Shown one piece after another: positions 42,860-54,096 of a DNA stretch of 64,000 nt (the stretch's first letter is position 1; every line of letters begins with the position of its first letter). The DNA is from Limnephilus marmoratus (taxonomy: Eukaryota > Arthropoda > Insecta > Trichoptera > Limnephilidae). The notes below the pieces were generated by a model that was not told where the DNA came from, did no database searches, and saw only the letters and a program-made list of their open reading frames with translations. Made by a program: the position numbers and the translations under genes. Location: NCBI GenBank assembly GCA_917880885.1, contig OU862920.1, positions 372,001-436,000 of the forward strand, in the 5' to 3' direction.

Positions 42860-43384
42860 TATTCTTTATCTTTTGTAACGTAACAACCATTAATCGGATT
42901 GCTATGAAACTTTGATGATTTGTTGTACACATGTCCGCGAAGGTTAAGGTACGCAAAAGAAAGTGAGCTCTGGCATTATGAAATTACTTCCTACGCCATT
43001 CATCTGATTGCGATGAAACATTGGTAAGTAATTGTGCTCTCGCCCGCAAAAGTTTCTGTATACACTGGTGAGCTCTGACATTATGAAATTTATATTTTAA
43101 AAATTTGGCGATTGATTACGCACGAGTTTTTTGTAAAATGAGTGTATTTAGTATACTTTAGCGACAGGAAAGAGGAGGGGAACCTGGGAGGGGAAAATTT
43201 GAAGGCGAAAGCAGGAGGGGAAAAGGAACGTGGGAGAGGCAGGAGGGGAACACAGGAAGGATGGTTTGCGGGATGGGGAAAGGCGGGGAAGGTGAAAGAG
43301 AAACACGGGAGGGAAACGGGGCGCGGAAGGGGAATGGGAGGCGAGAACGGGGTGGCGTTGCAAAAAATTCCGAGTACTCGCTAG
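42860..43384 (+). mobile_element. Helitron-like repeat with purine-rich core, copy 1
   Basis: GAGCTCTGGCATTATGAAAT near 42967 and a related phrase at 43070 precede a 220-bp purine-rich core (43157-43360, GGGAGGGGAA units). The unit ends at CTAG (43381-43384) followed by T. Related units lie at 45618-45999 and 59666-59945. Confidence 0.45.
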
Positions 43385-43751
43385 TTACTTTATAAAAAAT
43401 ATAAGTAACTATTAAAAAAAAGCTTTTTTTCGTTAGAAATGTGTGAACACATAATATAAGAAAAAACTTTTAAAATTATTTAAATGTGACATACCGATGC
43501 TATCTGTGGCAGGTTTTCTTTATTAACTTTTTTTAAATAATTCACGAAAGAAATAAAAAAAAAATTTTGCGCCAAAAGATATCGTTTCTAGATTGAAGTC
43601 AAAAAATATATATCGATTTGGCTTGCGTATTCCTTTTAAAAGTTTCAGGAGACATTCGAATCGAATGTACCACGTCAGTTGGTATATATGAATGGACAGA
43701 ATTAAAAAAAAAAATTAAATATTATAATTATCTCAAAATATCTAGTGTCGT
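43385..43751. other. Unassigned
   Basis: No feature recognised. Confidence 0.35.
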
Positions 43752-43905
43752 TGGCTTCATTGGCACTAGTTCATAGTTGGGAAACACGCCAAACGCGCGT
43801 GCAACGATATGGTTGACATTTATCATTTGAAAATAGGGCATTTCTACGAATCGTTCTTGAGTTGCTCGGCAAAAAAGCCCGCCCATAGAGCATCACGAAA
43901 ATGTG
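43752..43905 (+). pseudogene. LINE-Y C-terminal fragment
   Basis: GGGAAACACGCCAAACGCG and TCGTTCTTGAG...GCTCGGC match the 3' end of the LINE-Y coding region at 55510-55615. It is diverged, with frame disruptions, and is cut on the right by MITE-M copy 4. Confidence 0.6.
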
Positions 43906-43934
43906 TGAAGTTAGTATTAAAAAAAAAAACCAGA

Positions 43935-44450
43935 GTGTGCAATTCACACGCGGTAGAAGTGAAACCTTCAAAAAACTAAAGTAGACAAGAGTGGGGAGAC
44001 TACAAGCACTTTTTTTATCAATGTGAAGGATGATTTTTACATATTTTTGTCGTCGAATTCCAGTGCACCTTTTCCTATACATTTGGTCATCTAATTTATT
44101 ATTTGTTTTCTTCTTCGGAGTCGCTAGATGCCGATTTCTTTTGTGATTTCTTTTACCTGGTCGGAGTGGTTTGAAGATTGGATTTTCATTTTACAATTTA
44201 TTTTTTTTGGATATTATACGATTCGATCCTTGGTCCGCTAAATGTCTGAAGAAGTTCATCAGGCACTTTATTCCACTACACCAAAGCAGACTGGACTGTA
44301 GATTTTAAATTGGCATTTAATAAATATTTTAATGCTATCTCATACTCTCGCAAGTTAAATCCTGTAGACGTATGTTTTTGTCTCTTTTTAGTGTCCCTCG
44401 TTTCCGTTTCATTGAGTTTCAAATCACAACGGTGCTAAAGAAGTTTTCAC
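43935..44450 (-). mobile_element. MITE-M, copy 4, interrupted
   Basis: Ends GTGTGCAATTCACACGCGG and CACAACGGTGCTAAAGAAGT...TTTTCAC. The central ~330 bp (44010-44340) is not found in the other copies and is probably another insertion. Confidence 0.6.
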
Positions 44451-44485
44451 TTAAAAAAACGAGTGTGCTTTAGACCACACGACTG

Positions 44486-44705
44486 AAGTAAAACTTATAT
44501 CTCCCTCTCAACTTCCGTTCGCCTCTCCCGACCGTTCGCCACTCCCGATCACACTTTTCATAACGCTCACACCAGCTTACACCCCAAGTCAAGCGTGCGT
44601 AAAGGCCCGACCGCTCGCCTCGCCCAATCACACTTTTTGTAACGCTCTCGTCACGCATTCACCAGCTTACTCCACAAGCCAAGCGTGCGTAAAGAAGTTT
44701 TACTT
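44486..44705. mobile_element. Small TIR element (AAGTAAAACTT ends)
   Basis: 220 bp bounded by AAGTAAAACTT (44486-44496) and AAGTTTTACTT (44695-44705). Inside are two ~75-bp imperfect direct copies containing AAGCGTGCGTAAAG (both near the right of each copy). There is no coding capacity. Confidence 0.5.
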
Positions 44706-45617
44706 AAAATACTTCCATATAAATATTATTAAAATCGGTTCGTTTTATTGTGCTTTGACAAAAATCCATTAAAAATGTAAATATAAATCAAAAAATGATG
44801 TAAAATGTTTGAAGAAAAAACCCTAAATATATTAATGACTCGACGAATTATAATCTTATTTATTATAATTTATCGACTTATATCAAAATGACATACATTG
44901 TGAAAAAGTAGAAATATTATGTAACGAGTTCCCCACTATTACGGTCGCATTTGTTGGCCGTGTTTCGCATAAATCAAGTTCGTCTTACAGTCCAATCCTC
45001 GAGCACAAGCGGAGTTACATTTTCTTAGAATAACTTATTGCCACCCCCGTTTCTGCTCCTGCAGGCATTCGATTATATTATATTATAATATATAATGTAC
45101 CTGTACCTGTACCTGTACGCTGTGTGTTAGAATTTTCTATACGGGCCGCGCCGCGCTGTTGGGTTATTATTTATGAAGTTGGATTTTACCTGGAGGACTC
45201 GCCATCAAAATAAAATTGACATGCATAATCAATAGGCACAATACCAACGTAAAAATCACTACAACATTTTGGTGACTTGCGAGACAAAACATATTACCAC
45301 TTTGGGATTTGGGATTCATGGAAATCGTTTTGTCTCCCTTACTATCATGGTTAGAAATAGAATCTAACAGTGTTATAAACAGAAAAAACCACAGAGGGAT
45401 TAATATAACCAGATACAAATCGGAAATATGTCCTTATTAATCAAATTTTAGGCGTATTAACTCTTTTCCACAAAAAAAAAACATAAATTGATTTCTAGAG
45501 ACTGTTCTTTTATCTAGAAAACTTTTCTTTTAAATTTTGAGAAAATATATTCATTTTTAGTACAACAAGGTTTTACCGTAGGTCGTTTGTATATTTGTTA
45601 AACTTTCAATCAAAATT
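44706..45617. other. Unassigned
   Basis: Contains (TACCTG)3 at 45099-45117 and nothing else supportable; the 83-codon minus frame 45167-45418 has no family resemblance. Confidence 0.35.
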
Positions 45618-45999
45618 TCGTACTAACATTATAAAGGCGAACGTTTGTATGGATCTGTGGATGTATGTATGTTTGTTACTCTTTCACGTAAAAACTACTG
45701 AATGGATTTTAATGAAACTTTACAATAATATAGCCCATACATCAGAATAACATATAGGCTTTAGCTCAGAGCTCTGGTATTATGAAATTTTATATAAAAA
45801 AAAATTGCAATGGGTGGCACGATCAGTGATATCGATAATTCTTTATCCGATGGGGAATTGAGGGAGCGGGTGAGGGGGGAGGAGGGAGGGGGAAGGGGGG
45901 CGAGGGGGGGGGGGGGGTAGGTGAAAAAGGCGGAGTGGGAACCCCCCTATGGTATACCCATATATATGGAACCACCGTGAAACCGCGGGAAAAAGCTAG
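45618..45999 (+). mobile_element. Helitron-like repeat, copy 2
   Basis: Starts TCGTACTAACATTATAAAGG and runs through AAAACTACTGAATGGATTTT and GAGCTCTGGTATTATGAAAT, a G-rich core with a 14-G run near 45904-45917, and ACCGCGGGAAAAAGCTAG, followed by T. The TC start and CTAG end with no Rep/helicase fit a non-autonomous Helitron. Confidence 0.55.
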
Positions 46000-46266
46000 T
46001 ACAATATATGTATATATCAAATAATATAATCGTGCAATAAAGTATATCAATAATTTATTTGGAAAAGCTGCTTTTCAGAATTTTAATTTTAGTTGAAATA
46101 AAATTAAAAAGATTCGCGCTCTTGTTTTTTGACGAAAATACTTCAATATGAAATCTATAATAATAGGACCTAGGGACCTAGCTTTCATCCTTGTACCTTT
46201 TTCAAAAATTGTAATTATGCCGACCAAGTAAAATTATGTGTCGTCGGGTTCAGTTGAAAAATAATA
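46000..46266. other. Unassigned
   Basis: Short unique flank before the tandem array. Confidence 0.35.
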
Positions 46267-48110
46267 ATCGTCCTTCAAGGCGTTCTTCATCACCTTTCAA
46301 CGGAAAACAGTTTTTGGTTTTGGGATGCGTTCAGAAATATTCCATTTATTTGGATTTTATTGTAAAGCGGAAGTGTTTTGACCTTCTGACAAATATTTAC
46401 TTGGCATGAGGCCTACATAAGGGATGACTTCTGCCGTAGGGCACCTCAAGAGGTTAACTGCGTTTGGTGCCTTAGAAGGGTTGCTGGGGCTCATGGGAAT
46501 CGTCCTTCAAGGCGTTCTTCATCACCTTTCAACGGAAAACAGTTTTTGGTTTTGGGATGCGTTCAGAAATATTCCATTTATTTGGATTTTATTGTAAAGC
46601 GGAAGTGTTTTGACCTTCTGACAAATATTTACTTGGCATGAGGCCTACATAAGGGATGACTTCTGCCGTAGGGCACCTCAAGAGGTTAACTGCGTTTGGT
46701 GCCTTAGAAGGGTTGCTGGGGCTCATGGGAATCGTCCTTCAAGGCGTTCTTCATCACCTTTCAACGGAAAACAGTTTTTGGTTTTGGGATGCGTTCAGAA
46801 ATATTCCATATTTGGATTTTATTGTAAAGCGGAAGTGTTTTGACCTTCTGACAAATATTTACTTGGCATGAGCCTACATAAGGGATGACTTCTGCCGTAG
46901 GGCACCCCAAGAGGTTAACTGCGTTTGGTGCCTTAGAAGGGTTGCTGGGGCTCATGGGAATCGTCCTTCAAGGCGTTCTTCATCACCTTTCAACGGAAAA
47001 CAGTTTTTGGTTTTGGGATGCGTTCAGAAATATTCCATTTATTTGGATTTTATTGTAAAGCGGAAGTGTTTTGACCTTCTGACAAATATTTACTTGGCAT
47101 GAGGCCTACATAAGGGATGACTTCTGCCGTAGGGCACCTCAAGAGGTTAACTGCGTTTGGTGCCTTAGAAGGGTTGCTGGGGCTCATGGGAATCGTCCTT
47201 CAAGGCGTTCTTCATCACCTTTCAACGGAAAACAGTTTTTGGTTTTGGGATGCGTTCAGAAATATTCCATATTTGGATTTTATTGTAAAGCGGAAGTGTT
47301 TTGACCTTCTGACAAATATTTACTTGGCATGAGCCTACATAAGGGATGACTTCTGCCGTAGGGCACCCCAAGAGGTTAACTGCGTTTGGTGCCTTAGAAG
47401 GGTTGCTGGGGCTCATGGGAATCGTCCTTCAAGGCGTTCTTCATCACCTTTCAACGGAAAACAGTTTTTGGTTTTGGGATGCGTTCAGAAATATTCCATT
47501 TATTTGGATTTTATTGTAAAGCGGAAGTGTTTTGACCTTCTGACAAATATTTACTTGGCATGAGGCCTACATAAGGGATGACTTCTGCCGTAGGGCACCT
47601 CAAGAGGTTAACTGCGTTTGGTGCCTTAGAAGGGTTGCTGGGGCTCATGGGAATCGTCCTTCAAGGCGTTCTTCATCACCTTTCAACGGAAAACAGTTTT
47701 TGGTTTTGGGATGCGTTCAGAAATATTCCATATTTGGATTTTATTGTAAAGCGGAAGTGTTTTGACCTTCTGACAAATATTTACTTGGCATGAGCCTACA
47801 TAAGGGATGACTTCTGCCGTAGGGCACCCCAAGAGGTTAACTGCGTTTGGTGCCTTAGAAGGGTTGCTGGGGCTCATGGGAATCGTCCTTCAAGGCGTTC
47901 TTCATCACCTTTCAACGGAAAACAGTTTTTGGTTTTGGGATGCGTTCAGAAATATTCCATATTTGGATTTTATTGTAAAGCGGAAGTGTTTTGACCTTCT
48001 GACAAATATTTACTTGGCATGAGCCTACATAAGGGATGACTTCTGCCGTAGGGCACCCCAAGAGGTTAACTGCGTTTGGTGCCTTAGAAGGGTTGCTGGG
48101 GCTCATGGGG
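46267..48110 (+). repeat. Tandem array of eight 229/232-bp units with 461-bp higher-order repeat
   Basis: The start ATCGTCCTTCAAGGCG recurs at 46267, 46499, 46731, 46960, 47192, 47421, 47653 and 47882. Two unit types exist: A (232 bp, ATTCCATTTATTTGG, GGCATGAGGCC) and B (229 bp, ATTCCATATTTGG, GGCATGAGCC, CACCCCAAG). The order is A A B A B A B B, so 461-bp AB dimers recur. The right part of each unit (CTTCTGCCGTAGGGCACC...TTGCTGGGGCTCATGGG) is homologous to the middle of the family-A repeat. The repeated 71-codon frames are copies of one non-coding unit. Confidence 0.9.
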
Positions 48111-48431
48111 TAAGGTTTGTCAAGGTCATGTTGGCGAATGCGTTTGGATCGTATCGGGAGAAATTGGCAGACTTCTCCAGCTAAACTCTCTCGACCCATC
48201 GCCTTGCACCGCAATGGGAGGGATGGATTTATACGTCCGGCACTTCTGGACACATTGACCCCAGATTCCTACCCACCCCACTTACCTTTTCCTTCACAGA
48301 ACTCAGAAAATCTGCAATAAAATCCCTATCCTTCTTTTCCCTAAAAAGCCCTTCCATACAGCATCCCTAAAGATGACATAGGCCCTGAGAGATTTTTTCC
48401 TCAGAGCTTCCGGTGTGGAGCTATTTAAAAA
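48111..48431 (+). repeat. Family-A 3' tail continuing from the array
   Basis: GGTTTGTCAAGGTC, then CCCCAGATTCCTACCCACCCC, CAGCATCC...AAGATGACATAGGCCC, and the poly-A end TTTAAAAAAAAG. This is the normal 3' half of family A, so the array expanded inside a family-A copy. Confidence 0.7.
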
Positions 48432-48510
48432 AAAGAAAAACCAAAGCCGCGCACTATTATGCGAATTTGAATTCTACTCGAATTCACATTCTCGAATGTA
48501 AATATCGTAC

Positions 48511-48826
48511 GAGTCCCAACTGCTCCCAACTGTCTGGAATATTGTCTGGAGTCTAGGGCATCTCCAATTGGGGTATGGTGTGAGGCTGAAGTAGAGAGGA
48601 GTAGAAAACGATGTAGAATGGGAAAGTATATGGTTATTCAGATCTGGTCACCAAACATGTCTAAATCCATTTATATTCCTAATAATATCTAACTTGAGCG
48701 TGCCGCAAGTATAACACCACATTTAAATTGTGAAATAATACACAAAATGCACACGCCGGGATTAAAACCCGTGACCTCCGGATTCGTAACCGAGAATCAT
48801 AACCATTCAACCGCGGAGGCCGTCTA
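48511..48826 (-). repeat. SINE-B copy with tRNA-like head
   Basis: From the right on the minus strand: head at 48750-48823 (GGTTGAATGGTT A-box-like, GGGTTTTAATCCCGG B-box region), then GCGGCACGCT, the CAGATCTGAATA block, the CCAATTGG motif, and a 3' end near 48511 (GGGAGCAGTTGGGACTC). Confidence 0.6.
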
Positions 48827-49114
48827 ATGTAGATAGGAGGAGGATCGCAGTAGAAAGCTGGGGCCAGTCAGCCAAAAGATATATACATATATATTTTTTG
48901 CCGGCAACCCGGGTGTTTATTGAAATAACATTAACACATACAAACAAGTAAGAAAAGGTCTGTTCTGAGACGGGTATGTACATACACACAGACATACACA
49001 GATACACACATGCATATATCTATACGCATGCGTGCGCATAATCATAAAAACATAAGTATATAGAATCGAGATAAAATTATGTAAATTGTTGATGGTTATA
49101 GTGGGATGTATATA
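48827..49114. other. Unassigned
   Basis: Short CA/TA-rich stretch; no feature supported. Confidence 0.3.
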
Positions 49115-49470
49115 CAGGGTGTTAAGGGACGTACTTGACTTTTAACCAGTGATTCCTGACATTATTTGGAGTAAAAAATGTAAATGATATTTTGGTCTCC
49201 GGTGACTTTTTTTGATGACTTTTTTTTTTCAAAAATTTTTTCTTCGAAATAAAACAAAAAAAATTCTTCCGCATGTCGTCACTGCTCACTCAGCCGGGTG
49301 TCCGACGAACCCCTTACCCCGCCTCCCAACTGTTCAACAACTACCATTTTTTATGTTTTTGTAGAAAAAAAAAATGTCACCGGAGACCAAAATTTCAATT
49401 ACATTTTTTACTCCAAATAATGTCAGGAATCACTGGTTAAAGTAAGTCAAGTACGTCCCTTAACACCATG
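49115..49470. mobile_element. Mariner-like MITE with ~90-bp TIRs
   Basis: Begins CAGGGTGTTAAGGGACGTAC and ends GTACGTCCCTTAACACCATG, with inverted arms extending through ACCAGTGATTCCTGACATTA to CTCCGGTGAC. It is flanked by TA (49113-49114 and 49471-49472). 356 bp, no coding region; TA target and CAGGG ends suggest the Tc1/mariner group. Confidence 0.75.
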
Positions 49471-49777
49471 TATGTATATACATGATTTAAGAAATACAAT
49501 ACCATATGGCTATGGTAGAGACATAGTGTCCACGCAATGTTATTAAATTGTGACACATTAATTGTCAATGAGAAATTTGAATGACCGTATCATGTTAAGC
49601 TCATAAGCCCCGTTTTACTACATAATAGGACGAAGTGCGCAACACGAGGGTAAGACGACCTGCACACTGCACACTTGCACACTGCACCTCCCACCAGGTG
49701 GGACGGCCAACCCGGCTTTCAGGCAAATCCTCAAACAGACCACTGAATCAATCATAAACGTGATGAGCTTTACTATA
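49471..49777. other. Unassigned
   Basis: Includes a CACACTGCACACTTG microrepeat at 49660-49685. No gene. Confidence 0.3.
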
Positions 49778-49917
49778 GTCTCGCACAGTGGCGGCCCTAG
49801 GGCGGTGCGAGCGGTGCGACCGGTGCGACCGCACCGGGCGCCGTCGTAAGGGGGCGCCGAAAACACCCGACTACTGATTTACACTGATTTACCATCTATC
49901 GATCGTGCGCTTAAATC

Positions 49918-50915
49918 GTGTGGTCAGTGCGGGGAGCAAGTAGTGTTGTCAACGTAGGCGATTTTTCACCATTTAGGCTATTCAGGACGAGAATCGGCGA
50001 CGAAAAAATCAAAAAGGCGACTGGTCGCCTATTAGGCTACTTCAGAGACAAGTTATTTAAATCAGTAGAATCACAAATAATTAAGAAAAAAAAATACAAT
50101 AATGCTGTGGCTGAAAGAATTTTCAGCGTAATGGGGACAATCAAAATAATCATGGACTTAGCAAACGCATCGCAATTGCTGAAAAACTGCTCGAAATTTG
50201 TGAAGCAGTACCGGACTTATTCGTCTGCTCAAATAATAGTTAAGGAAATAGCTTCCCAGGCTAGATTAATAGATTCTACGCTTAAGCCAGTCCGATCCCG
50301 AAGAAAGAAGCGATTATTTAAATATGAAGCTGCAGACGTGACACCAACAAATCCCGAAGAACTGTTTAAAATTAACGTCTTTTATCCAATGATAGATACA
50401 ATTGAAAATGCATTGGTCACTCGGTTTGGACATTTATCTAAATTCAATGATACATGGTCTATTTTGTATAACATCGAAATAATTCCTGATAAGTCTTCAT
50501 TAGAAAAAGCCTGCTCAGATTTGCAAATCATTTTAACCGATGGGGAAAAATGTGACGTCTCTAATTTCGAATTGGTTTGAAGAACTTTTGAGCCTAAACC
50601 CATTACTAAAATATCTTGACTCAGCAGAGCCATTACAAGTTCTTCAACTTATAAAAAAAATGATTGGCAGGATATATTCCCAAATGTGTGGACAGCGCTT
50701 CGGATTTTGCAGACCATCCCTGTAACTGTTGCCAAAGGAGAACGAAGCTTTAGTAAATTAAAATTTAATTAATAGAAAGACTAGAGAAGACAGATCTTGC
50801 AATTTTATCAATTGAGAATGATATTGCCCAAGGGTAAAATTATTCTGATTTAATAAAAAAAATCGCTAGGGCAAAAGCAAGAAAAGTTGTGTTCCAGTGT
50901 TTTAATTGATTTCTC
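49918..50915 (+). pseudogene. hAT transposase, partial and broken (ZMYM/KRBA-like group)
   Basis: 220 codons are open to 50580. They include QYRTYSSAQIIVKEIASQA, RKKRLFKYEAAD and NALVTRFGHLSKFNDTWSIL, all typical of the catalytic half of hAT transposases. After a frame break, 50690-50915 encodes ALRILQTIPVTVAKGERSFS and AILSIENDIA, ending KARKVVFQCFN. The last part is the hAT C-terminal dimerisation domain with its GERSFS motif. The N-terminal zinc finger and first catalytic Asp region are missing, so it is inactive. Confidence 0.75.
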
Positions 50916-51277
50916 AGATTTAATTAAATAAATGTAATCAAACATATATTTTTAAACAACTTCAAAAAGGAGGAGGTTCTCAATTCGACTATGTATTTTT
51001 TTAATGTTTGTTATCTCAGAACTCCGTGGTTCAGTCGACAATGCGCTGAAGCAGTGCGACGAAAAAACGCGGCTTACCGAGCCTACAACACATCTAGAAC
51101 ATCCGAAGACAGAACAGCTTACAACAAAATGGCAAAGGAAACCCAGAGAATCATAAATAGGTCAAAATTTGAGCACGACCAGCAGATCAGCAGAAAGCTG
51201 ACTGCATGCCCGCATGACTGCATGCCTCTTTTCTGGCTCATGTCAAATAAGTATCCAGCAAGGCTTAGGCTCTCTTC

Positions 51278-52063
51278 TTGAAGCTGAGGAGACTCTCCAC
51301 AGCTGAGTGGGGATTGCGTAATCCGGTTCTGCGAACGCTATATAGGTGCGTATACGTGGCGCAAGTCTCGTATACCGCCTCTGTGTGGGAACACCGCCTG
51401 GACAACTCGCTCATTCTCTTAGCTCTCAGGCGAGGCCAACGAACCCCCTTGCTGGCACTCTCTGGTGCGTATAGAACCGTAGCTTCGGACACTTTACCCG
51501 TTTTGGCTGGCATTTTGCCAATCGATCTGGAAATCAGGGAAGTGCTTACCAAGCAGAAGTTAACCAGAGGAACCCCGGCCACTCACCTAGGCGTTGTTCT
51601 GACACCGGGCGGGCCGGGGACTCTCCCTGGGCTGCTTCGTGAAATGAGGGATCTGTCGCTCCAAGAGTGGCAGGTCCGTTGGGATAGATCGAATTTGGGA
51701 AGATGGACCTTCTCCTTCTTCCCATCAGTTAAAATCAGAATGGAAGGGGCTTATCTCAGACTGGATCATCACATTACCCAGCTTCTGTCCGGGCATAGGG
51801 AATTCAGGGGGAGACTTCACACCCTCTCCCTGTCCCCCCACCCCAACTGCGCATGCGGATCCACCAACCAGTCGGCCGAGCACATTCTGTGGCACTGCGA
51901 GATCTTGACGGATGCCAGAGAGGAAATGCTCGATGGTTTGGACGTAGCTATCAGACCAGTGTGGAACACTGATCTGGTATCGAACAAGACGAACTTCGAG
52001 TGCCTGAGGAAGTTTACAAGGATCTGGGTTGAGAGATGGCCTGAGCTTAGAGTCGCTGATTAG
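51278..52063 (+). pseudogene. R1-clade LINE C-terminal domain
   Basis: 261 open codons. LRRGQRTPLLALSGAYRTVA and VLAGILPIDLEI are hallmarks of the region after RT in R1/LOA LINEs. Near residues 191-207 a zinc-knuckle-like C-x-C-x8-H-x4-C (CACG...EHILWHC) matches the C-terminal CCHC of that group, with one residue between the first two Cys. The catalytic RT and endonuclease are not present: a 5'-truncated copy. Confidence 0.7.
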
Positions 52064-53330
52064 TAACATTAGATTCGTAACATAACATTAGTAACATAGT
52101 AGATTTTGACACCAGGTGTACTTGTTCCTGACTTACCACGGACTTTCTTTGCATCTTCTCTACGACCAATATTGCCCAGGATGTTCGGCTTTATATTTTA
52201 TTTTTCATTTTTTGTTTATTATTTACACCTTTACATTTTTATGTTTTGTTGCTTTTACAGTATTTATACATATATATATATTTATATATATATATTTTTT
52301 TTACATTTTTAAGTTTATTATTTACACCTTTACATTTTTATGTTTTTAAGCTTTTACATTTTTATGTTCATGGTCTACTGTTTACAGATGCCCTGCGTAA
52401 TTTAACGCTCATGTCTATTTTATGTTTTTTCTTTTTCTTTCTAAATCGCCATTTTATTTTACATGTTTATGATCTTTAGTTTGGTTACATGGTGCATTCA
52501 CATGCCCAGCGCTGACTTCCACACGCTCTTGTTTATTTTTTTCTTTTTTGCGATTTACTATGTTATCAATAAATTTTTCTTTTTAGTTATGTTTTTTTGT
52601 GAGAACTGAACTCAGTTGCTCGTTTTGTGCCGTCCTTCTCCCCATATAAGGGGTTGGACCCTGGACCGTGTCCCCGCCTACGTACCATGGCCGGTCTTCT
52701 GGAACTGGTGGAGCTGCACTTGTCTGCCGCGCCACCCCCTGTGACATGAAGAGACTGGGGAGAAGGCTGAACGACATCTGGAGGCTGTCCGTCCCGCCTC
52801 CGGCGATCCGACGCTTCTCTCCCTAGGGTCTTCTTCTATGATTTCCAATTACTCTCGTCTAGGCACCACCGGCTAGCTGGCTTACGGACGATGCTGCCGG
52901 TTGTCGGGAGGCCGGACAATCAGCCTCCTTCACTGTCTCGGGGACCGCCGGTAGCCAGTTTGCGGTAACATCAGTTCTACTCTGTACAAATGTTATTTTA
53001 CTTTTGTTGTTTTTTTTATTAACAGTGCTCGGTGCCGCCCGCCGGATTGCGTATGGTCTTTCGCTGTCATGAGCTGATTACTCATGACGGCTGCTGTCTA
53101 TTTTGTTCATTTTACTTTTTTATGTCGATGTTACTAACCACTTGTTTGACTGTCCACGAGGCTCACTGCTTTGGTGGTGATTACCTCCATGGGCTTTAGA
53201 ATTGTAGAAATGACCATTACAGTACAGTCCTGTAGGCGCGACCGCATACCGCCACCTAACACAGTATGAGGGGACATTGAAGGTCTAGATTCGTTACATT
53301 AAATGTAGAGCCGTTTATTAAAAAAAAATT
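52064..53330 (+). other. 3' UTR-like region of the R1-like LINE
   Basis: Includes a T-rich repeated stretch and a (TA)n tract (52258-52298), then GC-richer sequence (52600-53100) and the A run at 53319. Frames here have no family resemblance. Confidence 0.4.
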
Positions 53331-53571
53331 AGATTCTTGTGAGAACTCCGAAGGGGCGACCATAAGTTGCCTATACAGGGGTGGGACAGTGGTGGGTACT
53401 TCAATGCATGCCCGCATGGCAGCAGGCAATTCTGGTCGCTTGCGGGCTCAATAGGTCGCAATTTCTGCAAATCCAGTCTGCCACCTCCTACCAGACCTGA
53501 CGGCTCACTAGCAAACACTGCCACCGAAAAGGCTAACTTACTAGGTAAAATGTTTGCGGATAACTGAAAAC

Positions 53572-54061
53572 TGGAATGAAAACAATAATGTTGTGATCAA
53601 AACGGTTTCTTTCATATTTATTTCATAATTATTTGATAGTCACTTTAATATTTCATAAGAAAGATTCGCTCTAATGTAATCGCTTATAAATCTTTGTTTT
53701 TTTTTCATTTTTTATATTTTACACATAGGTATTTAAAAAAAAACCTAAGGACATATATTTTTTTAATTTTATCTATTGTTGAAAATGGTATGAACTAATG
53801 ATATAATGAATGATAACATTTTGTCTGATCTCTTAACACTTTGTTGTTAATTCATATATTTTTATCACTTATTATTTTCTCTGTTTATCATTTTATTTTT
53901 AAATTTTATTATTTTGCTTTTACTTAACTGTTTTGCATGACCGATATTTGCGTGTGTTATTTTTATTAAATTGTGAAATTATTAACCCCGATACAGGCGA
54001 ACCCTAGTGGGGTTAATAATTAAATGCTAAAAATATATGTATATAAATTGTGAAGAAGCAA

Positions 54062-54093
<32 letters not shown>
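53572..54093 (+). mobile_element. LINE 3'-end fragment with hairpin and (TAAA)n tail
   Basis: A non-coding, 5'-truncated insertion that breaks LINE-Y between MFADN and STLDDQG. It ends in (TAAA)n at 54061-54093 and bears a perfect 12-bp stem just upstream (53978-53989 with 54009-54020). Confidence 0.6.
53978..54020 (+). other. 3' stem-loop of the LINE tail
   Basis: ATTATTAACCCC pairs perfectly with GGGGTTAATAAT across a 19-nt loop, 40 bp before the (TAAA)n tail. It is a likely RT recognition hairpin. Confidence 0.65.

Positions 54094-54096
<3 letters not shown>

Larger units (their letters stand above)
51217..53404 (+). mobile_element. R1-like LINE 3' portion inserted in LINE-Y
   Basis: The 14-mer TGCATGCCCGCATG occurs on both sides (51203-51216 and 53405-53418), consistent with a target duplication. 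It contains the R1-type C-terminal coding piece (51278-52063), a long low-complexity 3' UTR with TTTTACATTTTTATGTT repeats (52210-52375) and an A run at 53319-53327. About 75 bp between the A run and the right duplicate remain unexplained. Confidence 0.5.

Noticed and set aside
43142..43384. Frames of Gly/Arg/Lys or Ser/Pro/Phe composition
   Set aside because: They are translations of a homopurine/homopyrimidine tract (also at 45823-46050 and 59567-59982).
46267..48110. CRISPR-like array
   Set aside because: The units are contiguous without unique spacers, 229-232 bp long, and the sequence is eukaryotic.
46656..48253. Several identical 64-113-codon frames on both strands
   Set aside because: Each is the same piece of a 229/232-bp tandem unit; there is no independent evidence for coding.
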